64,000 nucleotides of DNA from Candidatus Zixiibacteriota bacterium (GTDB lineage: Bacteria; Zixibacteria; MSB-5A5; GN15; FEB-12), in contig JANQPI010000042.1 in the NCBI GenBank assembly GCA_028289585.1, positions 186,001 to 250,000 of the forward strand, written 5' to 3'. Each line of letters begins with the position of its first letter. Position 1 is the stretch's first letter. The notes under the pieces are model-generated. The model was not told where the DNA came from. It searched no databases and saw nothing but the letters and a program-made list of their open reading frames with translations. Below, one piece after another: positions 1 through 8,056 of this stretch. The translations under genes were made by a program, and so were the position numbers.

Positions 1-603
1 GTGATCCTCGCCGTCAGTGAGCAGAAGCAGCACCTTGTGGGTCTCCTCATCCTCAGTCATCGCCTGTCGTGACACGCGGATTGCCTCACCAAGATCGGTT
101 CCCTGGACGGCGACGGCTCGGTTGTCCATCACGCTCAGCAGTAACTCCGCAGCGGAGTAGTCGAGGGTCAACGGACACTGAACAAACGCCTCGCCGGCAA
201 ATGCAACGAGGCCAATGCGGTCACCGCGAAGGCGATCAATGATGCCCCGGATCTCATTTTTTGCCAACTCGAGTCGATTCGGAGGCATGTCCTCAGCGAG
301 CATGGAGATCGAACAATCCAACGCGACAACGATGTCGAGCCCCTCACGTGTCACCCGCTCTTGATGTGTACCGAACTGGAGACGGGCGAGCGCCAGGACA
401 ATGCAGGCTAAAGCAAGACTGGCCAGCAGAACTTTGATCCGTTGGCGACCAAGTGAGATTCCGGGAGAGATTCGCTGCAGCAAGTCACGATCACCAAAGC
501 GCCGCAGGAGTCGCCCCTTGATTGCAATCGCCCAAACCAAGCCAATCGCCAGAAGAAAAACTGCGACGAGAAGCCAGAGAATTGAAGGGTCGAGCCAGCG
601 CAT
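1..603 (-). CDS. batB: BatB-like von Willebrand factor A membrane protein (3' end outside window)
   Basis: The visible 201 residues hold two hydrophobic segments (about 8-28 and 57-73) followed by the start of a VWA domain with an intact MIDAS motif DxSxS at D96, S98 and S100, and a later TDGED element. The frame runs off the left edge without a stop, so the C-terminus and further operon genes are missing. The ATG is one base after the batA stop (TGA-G-ATG), which indicates translational coupling. In Bacteroidota the two VWA proteins BatA and BatB sit in the inner membrane and are linked to oxidative-stress tolerance, but their biochemical role is unsettled. The BatB assignment rests on position after BatA and on the short N-terminal anchor. 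Confidence 0.85.
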   Translation of the reverse strand, partial: MRWLDPSILWLLVAVFLLAIGLVWAIAIKGRLLRRFGDRDLLQRISPGISLGRQRIKVLLASLALACIVLALARLQFGTHQERVTREGLDIVVALDCSISMLAEDMPPNRLELAKNEIRGIIDRLRGDRIGLVAFAGEAFVQCPLTLDYSAAELLLSVMDNRAVAVQGTDLGEAIRVSRQAMTEDEETHKVLLLLTDGEDH

Positions 604-604
604 C

Positions 605-1651
605 TCAGGGAAGTTTCCTCAAGAACGTTCCGTTGAGCAACAGTTCCAAGGCGAGCAGGATGAGCCCGATCCACGCGAAACGAGGAAACAGTTCCTCATA
701 TTCGATCGATGTTGAGATGATCACCTCGGTCCGCTCAAGAGTGTCGATTTCATCGTAGATAGCAGCGAGTTCATCACCTGATCGCGCCCGAAAGTATTTG
801 GCATCGGTGGTGGCGGCAATCTCCTTCAACGTCTCTTCATCAACCTCGGTTGCCTGATACGAGTAGCGCAATCCAAATACCGGATCGCGGCGAGGAATCA
901 TGGCGTTCGCCGAACGGCCCACGCCGATTGTGTAGACGCGAATCCCCTCCGCCTCAGCCAGCCGCGCCGCGGTAATCGGATCGATCTCACCACGGTTGTT
1001 GTCACCATCGGTAAGGAGAATCATGATCTTCGTCTCAGCCGGTGAATCGCGAAGGCGATTGACGCCATTTGCGATTGCCATTCCAATCGCGGTTCCGTCT
1101 TCAACCAGACCGAATTCAACCTGATCGACAAAGTTAAGAAGGACATCGTAGTCGACGGTTAGTGGACATTGCGTAAATGATTGTCCGGCGAAGATGATCA
1201 AACCGATGCGATCCGAGATTCGCTGCTGAACGAAATCCTTGATCTCTTCTTTGGCGACATGCAGGCGGTTGTGCGGCTCAAAGTCCTCGGCCAGCATCGA
1301 CGCTGAGACATCGAGGAGCATCATGATGTCGATGCCGTCGGAGGTGACATCCCGCAGTTCTGTTCCTGCCCGTGGACGGGCAAAAGCGACAAGCAGAAAT
1401 CCGATGGCAATGAGACGGAGTACGGGCAGAAACTGACGTGCCCACGCCCGACCGGAGCGACCGACCCGGGTCGCCAATCGCGTATCCGAATACGTCAGCG
1501 CTGCCGAACGTGCTCGCCTACCTCGCAACCATAACCATGCCAGTAGCAGGAGTAACACCGCTCCCGAGCCAAGGATCACCCATCCCGGAAGGCTGATCTC
1601 GATCCCGTCAAAAAGAGAAACGGAAATGCCGGCAAACTCGAAACGGCTCAT
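605..1651 (-). CDS. batA: BatA-like von Willebrand factor A membrane protein
   Basis: This 348-residue protein has an N-terminal membrane segment (about 24-42), a second one (about 77-91), a VWA domain with MIDAS residues D114, S116 and S118 and the TDGDNN element, and a C-terminal membrane helix (about 325-343). That is the standard BatA architecture, with a metal-binding VWA domain in the periplasm. The ATG overlaps the stop of the upstream BatD-like gene as ATGA, and batB follows after one base, so the three are translationally coupled. VWA proteins beside MoxR ATPases are thought to act as a chaperone or metal-insertion system; that role is inferred here from context. The family call is secure, the function is not. 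Confidence 0.9.
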   Translation of the reverse strand: MSRFEFAGISVSLFDGIEISLPGWVILGSGAVLLLLLAWLWLRGRRARSAALTYSDTRLATRVGRSGRAWARQFLPVLRLIAIGFLLVAFARPRAGTELRDVTSDGIDIMMLLDVSASMLAEDFEPHNRLHVAKEEIKDFVQQRISDRIGLIIFAGQSFTQCPLTVDYDVLLNFVDQVEFGLVEDGTAIGMAIANGVNRLRDSPAETKIMILLTDGDNNRGEIDPITAARLAEAEGIRVYTIGVGRSANAMIPRRDPVFGLRYSYQATEVDEETLKEIAATTDAKYFRARSGDELAAIYDEIDTLERTEVIISTSIEYEELFPRFAWIGLILLALELLLNGTFLRKLP

Positions 1652-2682
1652 ATCGGTGTCACCCGCTCGTGGTGCTGGGGAGGTGAATCGTCTACATGTC
1701 CCTCCGTCTCGATCGTCGCATGACGACGCTGATAGGTTACCCTAAGCCGTTCGATCAGCGAATGAGTGTAATCGAAGTCATCACGACATGACTCGCCAGA
1801 CGGCACCTGACGCGCGAACTTCACCAGGTCGGCCCGTGTGAAGAACGACAGTAACTTAGTTGCCTCCTCGCCAACCAGATCATCGGCCGGAAGTGCATGG
1901 CGGAGTTCATCGGTCGTCATCTCCAGTGCATGATCAACGCTTGTAATGCGTCCGAGGTATGCTTTGATGATCTCGGTTAAACCGAAGTAGTATTCGCGAA
2001 ACTTGCCGTCGGTCGGCAACTGGAGATTCTGCAATCGCGCCAAGTCTTCAAAGGCAATCTCCCACGGCTCCCGGGAGTCAGCGAGGGGGCTTGTCTCTCG
2101 ACGGCGTCGATACCACCAGATAGCGATAGCCGTTAGCAGGAGAGCAAGAATGGCAATACCGATCAGAGGTCGCCAATCGGTCGCAACGTACTCTTCGAAC
2201 TCCTCGGCCGTTGCCTGAGGCATAACAGGTTTCAGATTGGCCGTGTCGAGGTCCGACGGTGCGATTTGTGAGATGATTTCTATTCGTACCGAATCGGACA
2301 GTACAATCGACTCTGTCCCCTGGCGATCGCGCACAAGAACCGGGAACTGCGGTACGGTCTGTGAGCCAAGCTCAAAGGACACGAGCTCAAAGACCGTACG
2401 GGCAATTGTGCGGCCCTCGTCGGTTGCCTCGGGATTGAGGGGACGATACGACCGAAGCTCAAGGGCCCCAAGATCAATTCCACGCGGAGGGGGAATGACA
2501 CTGAATTGCTCGTCATAGGTCACGGAGACCGTCACGGTGATCACATCACCCAAACGTGCTTGAATTGGTTCGACAGATACGGCGACCGCAACACCGGGAA
2601 ATGTAGCAACCGTATCCGGCACGGTCTCAGCCTGCGCAAGAAGCGTCGGCGCCACAAGCAACAACGTCAACCAGCGGATCAT
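1648..2682 (-). CDS. BatD-like / DUF4381-like single-pass membrane protein
   Basis: This 344-residue protein starts with a signal peptide (about 1-18). A beta-rich extracytoplasmic region of about 150 residues follows, then one membrane helix (about 172-190) bordered by a WWYRRRR stop-transfer sequence, and a helical cytoplasmic tail. The same plan (signal, beta domain, helix, helical tail) occurs in BatD-type proteins of Bat loci. It lies between the DUF58 gene, whose TAG stop directly abuts its ATG, and batA, which it overlaps by ATGA. It may bridge the periplasmic VWA proteins and cytoplasmic MoxR. Sequence similarity to classical BatD is not obvious by eye, so the name rests on architecture and position. 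Confidence 0.65.
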   Translation of the reverse strand: MIRWLTLLLVAPTLLAQAETVPDTVATFPGVAVAVSVEPIQARLGDVITVTVSVTYDEQFSVIPPPRGIDLGALELRSYRPLNPEATDEGRTIARTVFELVSFELGSQTVPQFPVLVRDRQGTESIVLSDSVRIEIISQIAPSDLDTANLKPVMPQATAEEFEEYVATDWRPLIGIAILALLLTAIAIWWYRRRRETSPLADSREPWEIAFEDLARLQNLQLPTDGKFREYYFGLTEIIKAYLGRITSVDHALEMTTDELRHALPADDLVGEEATKLLSFFTRADLVKFARQVPSGESCRDDFDYTHSLIERLRVTYQRRHATIETEGHVDDSPPQHHERVTPI

Positions 2683-3558
2683 CTACGGGCGCCGCTCCCG
2701 ACGTTGGAAGAACTCGATCAATGGTTTGACAAATGGCTGATCAGTACGGAGCGACACAAAGTCGAGATTGCGGCGCCGTAACTGACGTTGCAACCAGGCA
2801 TCATCTTCGGCTGCTCGAGACGCAAACGTCCTGGTGAACGCTCGTGAAGACGTATCGACCATGACAACATCACCGGTTTCGGCATCAATGAGCTCGACTA
2901 ATCCGAGGCGATCGAGCGCTTGTTCACGGGGATCGGCAATACGCATACAGACGAGATCATGCTTGCGGCCAGCAACCTCAAGTGGTTGCCAGAAGTCGTC
3001 ATCGAGAAAATCTGACACGAGAAACGCGACTGCCTTGCGCTTCTGTACCCGGTTGAAAAACTCCAGCGCACCAGCAAGATCAGTCTTTCGGCCTGATGGT
3101 GAGAAGAACAGGATATCGCGAATGATTCGCAGTACATGACCACGCCCCTTCTGAGGCGGAACGAAGAGTTCAATCTGGTCGGTGAAGATAATCAGGCCGA
3201 CCTTGTCGTTGTTCTTGATCGCCGAAAATGCCAGCACTGCCGCGAGTTCAGCCGCAAACTCCCCTTTAGTTCGCTCGACGGTACCAAATCGTCCGGACGC
3301 CGATGCATCAATCAACAACATGACCGTCAGCTCTCGCTCTTCCCGAAACTTTTTGATGTATGGTTCACCGGATCGAGCGGTAACATTCCAATCGATCAGT
3401 CGAATGTCATCGCCTGGCTGGTACTGTCGCACCTCTTCGAATTCCATCCCCTGTCCTTTGAATGCGGAATGGTACTCTCCGGAGAAGAGATCATTAACGA
3501 CCCGCTTGGAGCGAATCTCGATGCGGCGGATGTTCTTGAGAATCTCGCGTGGGATCAT
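2683..3558 (-). CDS. DUF58 domain protein (VWA-like, MoxR partner)
   Basis: A soluble 291-residue protein with the DUF58 signature region around residues 40-80 (YQPGDDIRLIDWNVTARSG) and a VWA-like fold with a degenerate metal site, LLIDASASG, near residue 87. DUF58 proteins are almost always encoded directly after moxR, as here, where the moxR stop lies 6 bases before this ATG. They are presumed adaptors or substrates of the MoxR ATPase. The protein has full family length with no frameshift and lacks a membrane segment, unlike BatA and BatB. The family call is secure; the molecular role is unknown. Confidence 0.9.
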   Translation of the reverse strand: MIPREILKNIRRIEIRSKRVVNDLFSGEYHSAFKGQGMEFEEVRQYQPGDDIRLIDWNVTARSGEPYIKKFREERELTVMLLIDASASGRFGTVERTKGEFAAELAAVLAFSAIKNNDKVGLIIFTDQIELFVPPQKGRGHVLRIIRDILFFSPSGRKTDLAGALEFFNRVQKRKAVAFLVSDFLDDDFWQPLEVAGRKHDLVCMRIADPREQALDRLGLVELIDAETGDVVMVDTSSRAFTRTFASRAAEDDAWLQRQLRRRNLDFVSLRTDQPFVKPLIEFFQRRERRP

Positions 3559-3564
3559 TGGCGA

Positions 3565-4554
3565 CTACGGGACCTCAACCGCATCAAAGACTTTCTTGAC
3601 GATCATATCCGCGGTTACCTCTTCGGCTTCGGCCTCGTACGTCAGGAGCACGCGGTGGCGGAGAACGTCAGCACCAACAGCCTTGATATCTTCGGGCGTC
3701 ACGTAGCCACGTCCGCGCAGGAACGCGTGAGCCTTGGCAGCTAAGTTGAGATAGATGGTAGCCCGTGGGGATGCACCAAAACTGATCAGGTCACGGATAT
3801 CACCAAGTCCAAACGTTTCCGGCTCCCTCGTGGCAACGACGAGTGACACGATGTAGTCTTTCACTTTGTCATCGATGTAGATTTCACGAACAACTTTCCG
3901 CGCACGGACAATGTCGTCCGGACTAATGATACGCTCGACTGGCGCCAGTGGAGCGCCGGTGTTGCGGTCCATGATCTCCCGTTCTTCGGCCGGTGTCGGA
4001 TAACCGACAAGCAGATGCAGCATAAAGCGATCAACCTGCGCCTCGGGCAGCGGGTACGTCCCCTCCTGCTCGATAGGGTTCTGTGTCGCCAGCACCAGGA
4101 ACGGCTCATCAAGAGGGTACGTCGTCTCTCCGATTGTCACCTGGCGTTCCTGCATCGCTTCGAGCAGCGCCGACTGGACCTTGGCCGGAGCGCGGTTGAT
4201 TTCATCGGCCAGGATGATATTGGCAAAGAGAGGGCCCTTCTTCACGGAAAACGACGCTGTCTGGGGGTTATAGATCATTGTGCCAATGAGATCGGCCGGC
4301 AGCAGATCGGGAGTAAACTGGAGTCGCTGAAACCGCGTCTGGAGTGCATCCGAGAGAGTCTTCACCGACAGCGTCTTGGCCAAGCCGGGAACACCCTCAA
4401 TCAGGATATGACCATTGGCCAGCAGACCGATGAGCAGACGATCAATCAGATGCGATTGACCCACGATGACGCGATTGATCTCGGCGGTGAGGCGTTCTAC
4501 AAACGATGCCTCGGCTGCCACCGTAGCCTGAAGTTGTTCAATACTGACGTTCAT
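3565..4554 (-). CDS. moxR: MoxR-family AAA+ ATPase
   Basis: A 329-residue AAA+ ATPase with Walker A GVPGLAKT near residue 56, Walker B ILADEINR near residue 116 and the sensor-1 region LATQNPIEQEG near residue 156. MoxR ATPases work with VWA-domain proteins as chaperones for complex maturation or stress resistance. The gene heads the moxR-DUF58-BatD-like-batA-batB run and is preceded by the smaller BatD-like gene at 4577-5476. AAAGGA lies upstream of the ATG at a rather long distance. Length and motifs are typical and nothing is missing. Confidence 0.95.
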   Translation of the reverse strand: MNVSIEQLQATVAAEASFVERLTAEINRVIVGQSHLIDRLLIGLLANGHILIEGVPGLAKTLSVKTLSDALQTRFQRLQFTPDLLPADLIGTMIYNPQTASFSVKKGPLFANIILADEINRAPAKVQSALLEAMQERQVTIGETTYPLDEPFLVLATQNPIEQEGTYPLPEAQVDRFMLHLLVGYPTPAEEREIMDRNTGAPLAPVERIISPDDIVRARKVVREIYIDDKVKDYIVSLVVATREPETFGLGDIRDLISFGASPRATIYLNLAAKAHAFLRGRGYVTPEDIKAVGADVLRHRVLLTYEAEAEEVTADMIVKKVFDAVEVP

Positions 4555-4576
4555 GAATCGTTCGTCGTTCCTTTCT

Positions 4577-5476
4577 TTACTCCCGAAGCAGGCGAATCGT
4601 TTCCGTTATGGTGTGCATCAATCGCTGCGTCGAACCTGGTTCCGGACGGCCGGGCGCAAATCGGGCCGTATCCAGCTCATTCAGGGTCGCCACGATCCGT
4701 TCCTTAATCGCCGGTGACATGCCACTCCGCGTGACCATGTCGACAAGCTCCGGACCCGACTTGGGGGTCAAGTCTCGATGCGAAATGCGTCCCAGAAGCT
4801 GCACCAGCACCGCGTACGCTTCGTGTTGGAACGCTCGCGGATCGTCGCCACGGGACTCTCGAGCTGCGTTCAACGCTGCCAATGCATCGTCGTACGGATC
4901 AGGCGCGGCGGTTGTTCCACGGCGCGTGCGAATCACGAGTGTGGCCACCGCGATTGCCGAGATGACAAGAACGACGAAAGCGATGATCCAAACTGGTCGC
5001 GTAATCAGCTGCGGCGCGGGAGGTGCCTCATCAGGTCCTCTCGGAATACCTCGAATTGAAGCCGGTGCCGTCACCACGTTACCGACAGCACCGTCGCTCA
5101 TCCGCGTCCAGCGAATCACCCGCTCCGGTACGGTCGTTACAGACGCAGAATCGATGCGAATGGAGATCGTATACCGACGCTGACTGCGGGAATCATCAAG
5201 TTCCCGGGTGGCAACCTCCAACCCACTGATCGTAGCTCCCGCGAGCCGAGGAAAGGTCAGGGTCTCGAACTGATACTCCGACGGCCCGCCGGTCCAGGTG
5301 AGATCGAAGATAAGGCGGGTCGCTGATCCGACCGATACTTCCGACTCGTCCAGCCGTTGCTCGAACTCAGGATCAGCCTGGGCCAGAACGGCGACCGGCA
5401 GAAGTGCCACCACCAGCATCACAGCGGCGGCCAAACCGTGTCCCCTCGTCCATCGGGGCGCATCGATCATGTTCAT
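4577..5476 (-). CDS. BatD-like membrane protein, first of two in the bat operon
   Basis: The protein has a signal peptide, a beta-rich region of about 130 residues, one membrane helix bordered by RTRRG, and a helical cytoplasmic tail ending in LRE. This matches the architecture of the second BatD-like protein at 1648-2682, although the two are not obviously homologous end to end. The frame is open further upstream to 5569, overlapping ubiA, but the ATG at 5476 is preceded at 8 bases by AGGA; ATGs at 5491, 5485 and 5470 are alternatives. It precedes moxR by 22 bases. It is probably a membrane partner of the MoxR/VWA system. Confidence 0.6.
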   Translation of the reverse strand: MNMIDAPRWTRGHGLAAAVMLVVALLPVAVLAQADPEFEQRLDESEVSVGSATRLIFDLTWTGGPSEYQFETLTFPRLAGATISGLEVATRELDDSRSQRRYTISIRIDSASVTTVPERVIRWTRMSDGAVGNVVTAPASIRGIPRGPDEAPPAPQLITRPVWIIAFVVLVISAIAVATLVIRTRRGTTAAPDPYDDALAALNAARESRGDDPRAFQHEAYAVLVQLLGRISHRDLTPKSGPELVDMVTRSGMSPAIKERIVATLNELDTARFAPGRPEPGSTQRLMHTITETIRLLRE

Positions 5477-5531
5477 GTATCTCATCCTCATGATCCGATA
5501 TGTCGTAGTACCGGGGCTCGCCCGCAAGGTT

Positions 5532-6386
5532 TCAAGCGGCCGCTGCCAGGACCAGCGCACCGAGGCCAACGACCATGCCGAGCTTCAACACTAATGACGC
5601 GATGCCGAGGAGGGCTCGCTCGGGCCGCAGGGTTGCCGCGATCAACGCCCCAACCGACGGTCCGATGACGCCAAAGAGGACCAGGAACAGATAGGTTCTC
5701 CCAAAAGTCCCGTCGAGGGCGGGTGTAACAGCGAGGAGGGCAAGCGCGATGAATACGGCGAAGGCGGTACCCACCGCCATTGTCGGTCCCACCAGCTGAG
5801 GATAGGTAACAACGCCAACGGCGGCATCCCCCGCCATATCCTCGGTATCCTTAATGATCTCCCGCACGAGATGGAAAAGCAGTCCGAGAACCGCACCCAG
5901 CAGTGGGATCGGCCAGTGCCACGTCAGATCAGCCTGGAAGGCAAGGCTTCCCGTTATCAACGTGAGCCCGGAGAGAAGAGCAATGAGTAGGTTGCCGAGC
6001 AGAGGAATCGCCTTAAGGCCAAAGTTATAGGCAAAGAGCAGGGCAATCGCACTAATACCAACAATGGCCACTGGCCATCCAACCAGGGCTGCGGAGCCAA
6101 CTCCGAAGAGGTTCGCGAGATGCGCCGCCATCCACGCTCTGGGGATAGGTACGAGGCCGCGTGGGAGCATTCGGTCGGGTCGGTTGCGGCGATCGATCGG
6201 CAGATCGACGATATCATTGACGATGTTGCCGGCTCCACAAACGAGAGCGGTAGCGAGCGCGGCCCAGTAGACAGGACCTCCCTCCAGCCGCCATCCAATC
6301 AGCCACGCCCCAACGAAGACACCGATGGCAGCGATGGCACAATTGCCGAATCGTGCCAACCGAAGCAGGTAACCCAGGCTTTGCAC
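5532..6386 (-). CDS. UbiA-family prenyltransferase, DGGGP-synthase-like
   Basis: A 284-residue polytopic membrane protein with about 8 hydrophobic helices and both Asp-rich motifs of the UbiA superfamily. The first is NDIVDLPIDRRNRPDR near residue 57; the second is REIIKDTEDMAGD near residue 175. Both resemble archaeal digeranylgeranylglyceryl phosphate synthase (NDxxDxxIDxxNRPxR and REVxKDxEDxxGD) more than UbiA, MenA or haem O synthase. It would transfer a polyprenyl group to an acceptor within the membrane. The start is GTG with no clear Shine-Dalgarno; no ATG is available nearby. It lies directly upstream of the bat genes. The substrate cannot be read from sequence. Confidence 0.85.
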   Translation of the reverse strand: MQSLGYLLRLARFGNCAIAAIGVFVGAWLIGWRLEGGPVYWAALATALVCGAGNIVNDIVDLPIDRRNRPDRMLPRGLVPIPRAWMAAHLANLFGVGSAALVGWPVAIVGISAIALLFAYNFGLKAIPLLGNLLIALLSGLTLITGSLAFQADLTWHWPIPLLGAVLGLLFHLVREIIKDTEDMAGDAAVGVVTYPQLVGPTMAVGTAFAVFIALALLAVTPALDGTFGRTYLFLVLFGVIGPSVGALIAATLRPERALLGIASLVLKLGMVVGLGALVLAAAA

Positions 6387-6430
6387 CGGGGCAGCTTAGA
6401 TCGGCCGTGCCAATCGGTCAACCGCGATTA

Positions 6431-8056
6431 CTAGAAAGCCTGTCGGAGATCCAGGGCGAGCCGCGGGTCGGCGGACGGCTCGGCTAATGGCCAGGCGAGC
6501 GACAACGACAAGCGCTGGCGCTCTCCTACCAGGCCAAGGGCGATGCCGGCAGCATCGACGTAGCGGTCATCTCGCGATACGCCATCGGAAAGCCGGACCG
6601 GGGGGCGTAAGTACGCTGCTTCGTAAAAAGGGCCCAGCCAGGCTCGAGACGAGCGCCAGCGGAGATCAAACGAGCCGGAGACATACCGCTCGACTGCAAA
6701 CTGATCGTTTCGATACCCACGCAAGGACCCGGGTCCACCGACGAGGATCAACGCCGAAAGTGGTGGCAACGGTTCGGCTGACTCCAGTCCGGCGTAGCGA
6801 CCGCGCAGCCATCCGATTAGCCGCGAGACGAGAGGTGTCGCAGCCTCAACCGTCAGTGATGTAGTCGTTTCGTTAACATTGTCCGTTGTGCGGGACGACG
6901 ACCCCAGATCGAGATACCGTCGGTTGCGATAGGTGATCCCCCACGCCACTCTCCAGCCGGTGCGTGGGGAAATCATGTCGTCTCGTCCATCCCGCTCGAC
7001 CTCTCCCCCAATCTCAAGAACACGATAGCGATCTGGCCCTGTCGCTGGTTCAACGCGACTGAAGACCCCCGTCAGACCAACCGCAACCTCGGGCGAGAGA
7101 CGGGACCGATAACCGGCAGCTAATCGAAACTCGTAAAAGTCGTCCCGGTAATCCCGGGTTTCAACCCGCAGCTGAGCTTCTCCAGTGCCAAGCAGAAAAA
7201 GCGGCTGGCTGAAGCCGATACGGAGTTCGGTTCGGTTATCCTCTCTCCGGGCCGACGTGACCGTGGCCACACGCCCACCGCCGAGGAGATTGCGCAGAGC
7301 GGCGTCGACGCTCCAAACCAATTCAGCGGGAGCGTTGGGGAGATAGCCAACACCACCACCGAAGTCGACCGTCGGTTGCTCTCGAAAGGTCAGTTCCAGA
7401 TCGGCAGCCGTTAGTCCGGGTCGGGGACGGACGGCAAGTGGGGGGACAAACGTGACAAACGGCAGTGTGCGAGCGGAACGTTCCACTCGTTTGAGTTGCT
7501 CGGTCGACAATACTGAGTCTGTGGTAACGCGAAGGTACTTCCTGACCAGCGGTTCGGCCGTTCGAGTAAGACCAGCGATCCGCAGTCTCGCCAGTCGAAC
7601 TTGAGGACCCGGAGCGATCGTCACAAACGCGTGCAACGCTTCCACCTGATCAACAATCAGCAACGAATCAACAACAGCGCGTGGGTAGAGCCAGCCCCGA
7701 TCTTGTAACGCATCGAGATATCGACCAACCGCCTCTGCCACTGCGGTATTGGTAAACGGTTGTCGCTGCGACAGGAGGATAGTGTCGTTCGGTGTAACGA
7801 TCGATAATCGACGCAACTCATAGCGCGGGCCAAGGACAAATCGAGGTTCACCCACAGTATCGACAACGCGTGCGTCCCAATAGCCCTGGTCGATCAGCCA
7901 GGTCAGAATCGAATCACGCAGCTCCGACTGGTCCACAGCCAACTCATTCCATACGATGATCTTTCGATCGAGGGGTATCCGGAGTTCGGGATCGATCGGA
8001 AGATCAGACGCGCTCCCGACCAGGAGTATCGCAACGCAAACAGCAAGCAGGTTCAT
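6431..8056 (-). CDS. Omp85/BamA-TamA-like outer-membrane protein
   Basis: A 541-residue protein with a signal peptide (MNLLAVCVAILLVGSA), a POTRA-like periplasmic region to about residue 215, and a C-terminal beta-barrel. The barrel contains the Omp85 element GGPGSLRGYRNDQF and ends in phenylalanine, as expected for a BAM substrate. The chosen ATG overlaps the stop of the upstream gene as ATGA; an upstream extension to 8179 in the same frame lies inside that gene and lacks a signal peptide. It is smaller than BamA (usually about 800 residues, five POTRAs) and nearer to TamA or short Omp85 proteins. It probably inserts or secretes an envelope protein, perhaps the large beta protein encoded just before it. 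Confidence 0.8.
   Translation of the reverse strand: MNLLAVCVAILLVGSASDLPIDPELRIPLDRKIIVWNELAVDQSELRDSILTWLIDQGYWDARVVDTVGEPRFVLGPRYELRRLSIVTPNDTILLSQRQPFTNTAVAEAVGRYLDALQDRGWLYPRAVVDSLLIVDQVEALHAFVTIAPGPQVRLARLRIAGLTRTAEPLVRKYLRVTTDSVLSTEQLKRVERSARTLPFVTFVPPLAVRPRPGLTAADLELTFREQPTVDFGGGVGYLPNAPAELVWSVDAALRNLLGGGRVATVTSARREDNRTELRIGFSQPLFLLGTGEAQLRVETRDYRDDFYEFRLAAGYRSRLSPEVAVGLTGVFSRVEPATGPDRYRVLEIGGEVERDGRDDMISPRTGWRVAWGITYRNRRYLDLGSSSRTTDNVNETTTSLTVEAATPLVSRLIGWLRGRYAGLESAEPLPPLSALILVGGPGSLRGYRNDQFAVERYVSGSFDLRWRSSRAWLGPFYEAAYLRPPVRLSDGVSRDDRYVDAAGIALGLVGERQRLSLSLAWPLAEPSADPRLALDLRQAF

Noticed and set aside
3136-3744. A 202-codon plus-strand frame opposite the DUF58 and moxR genes
   Set aside because: It spans the junction of two conserved genes on the other strand and its translation has no domain or signal.
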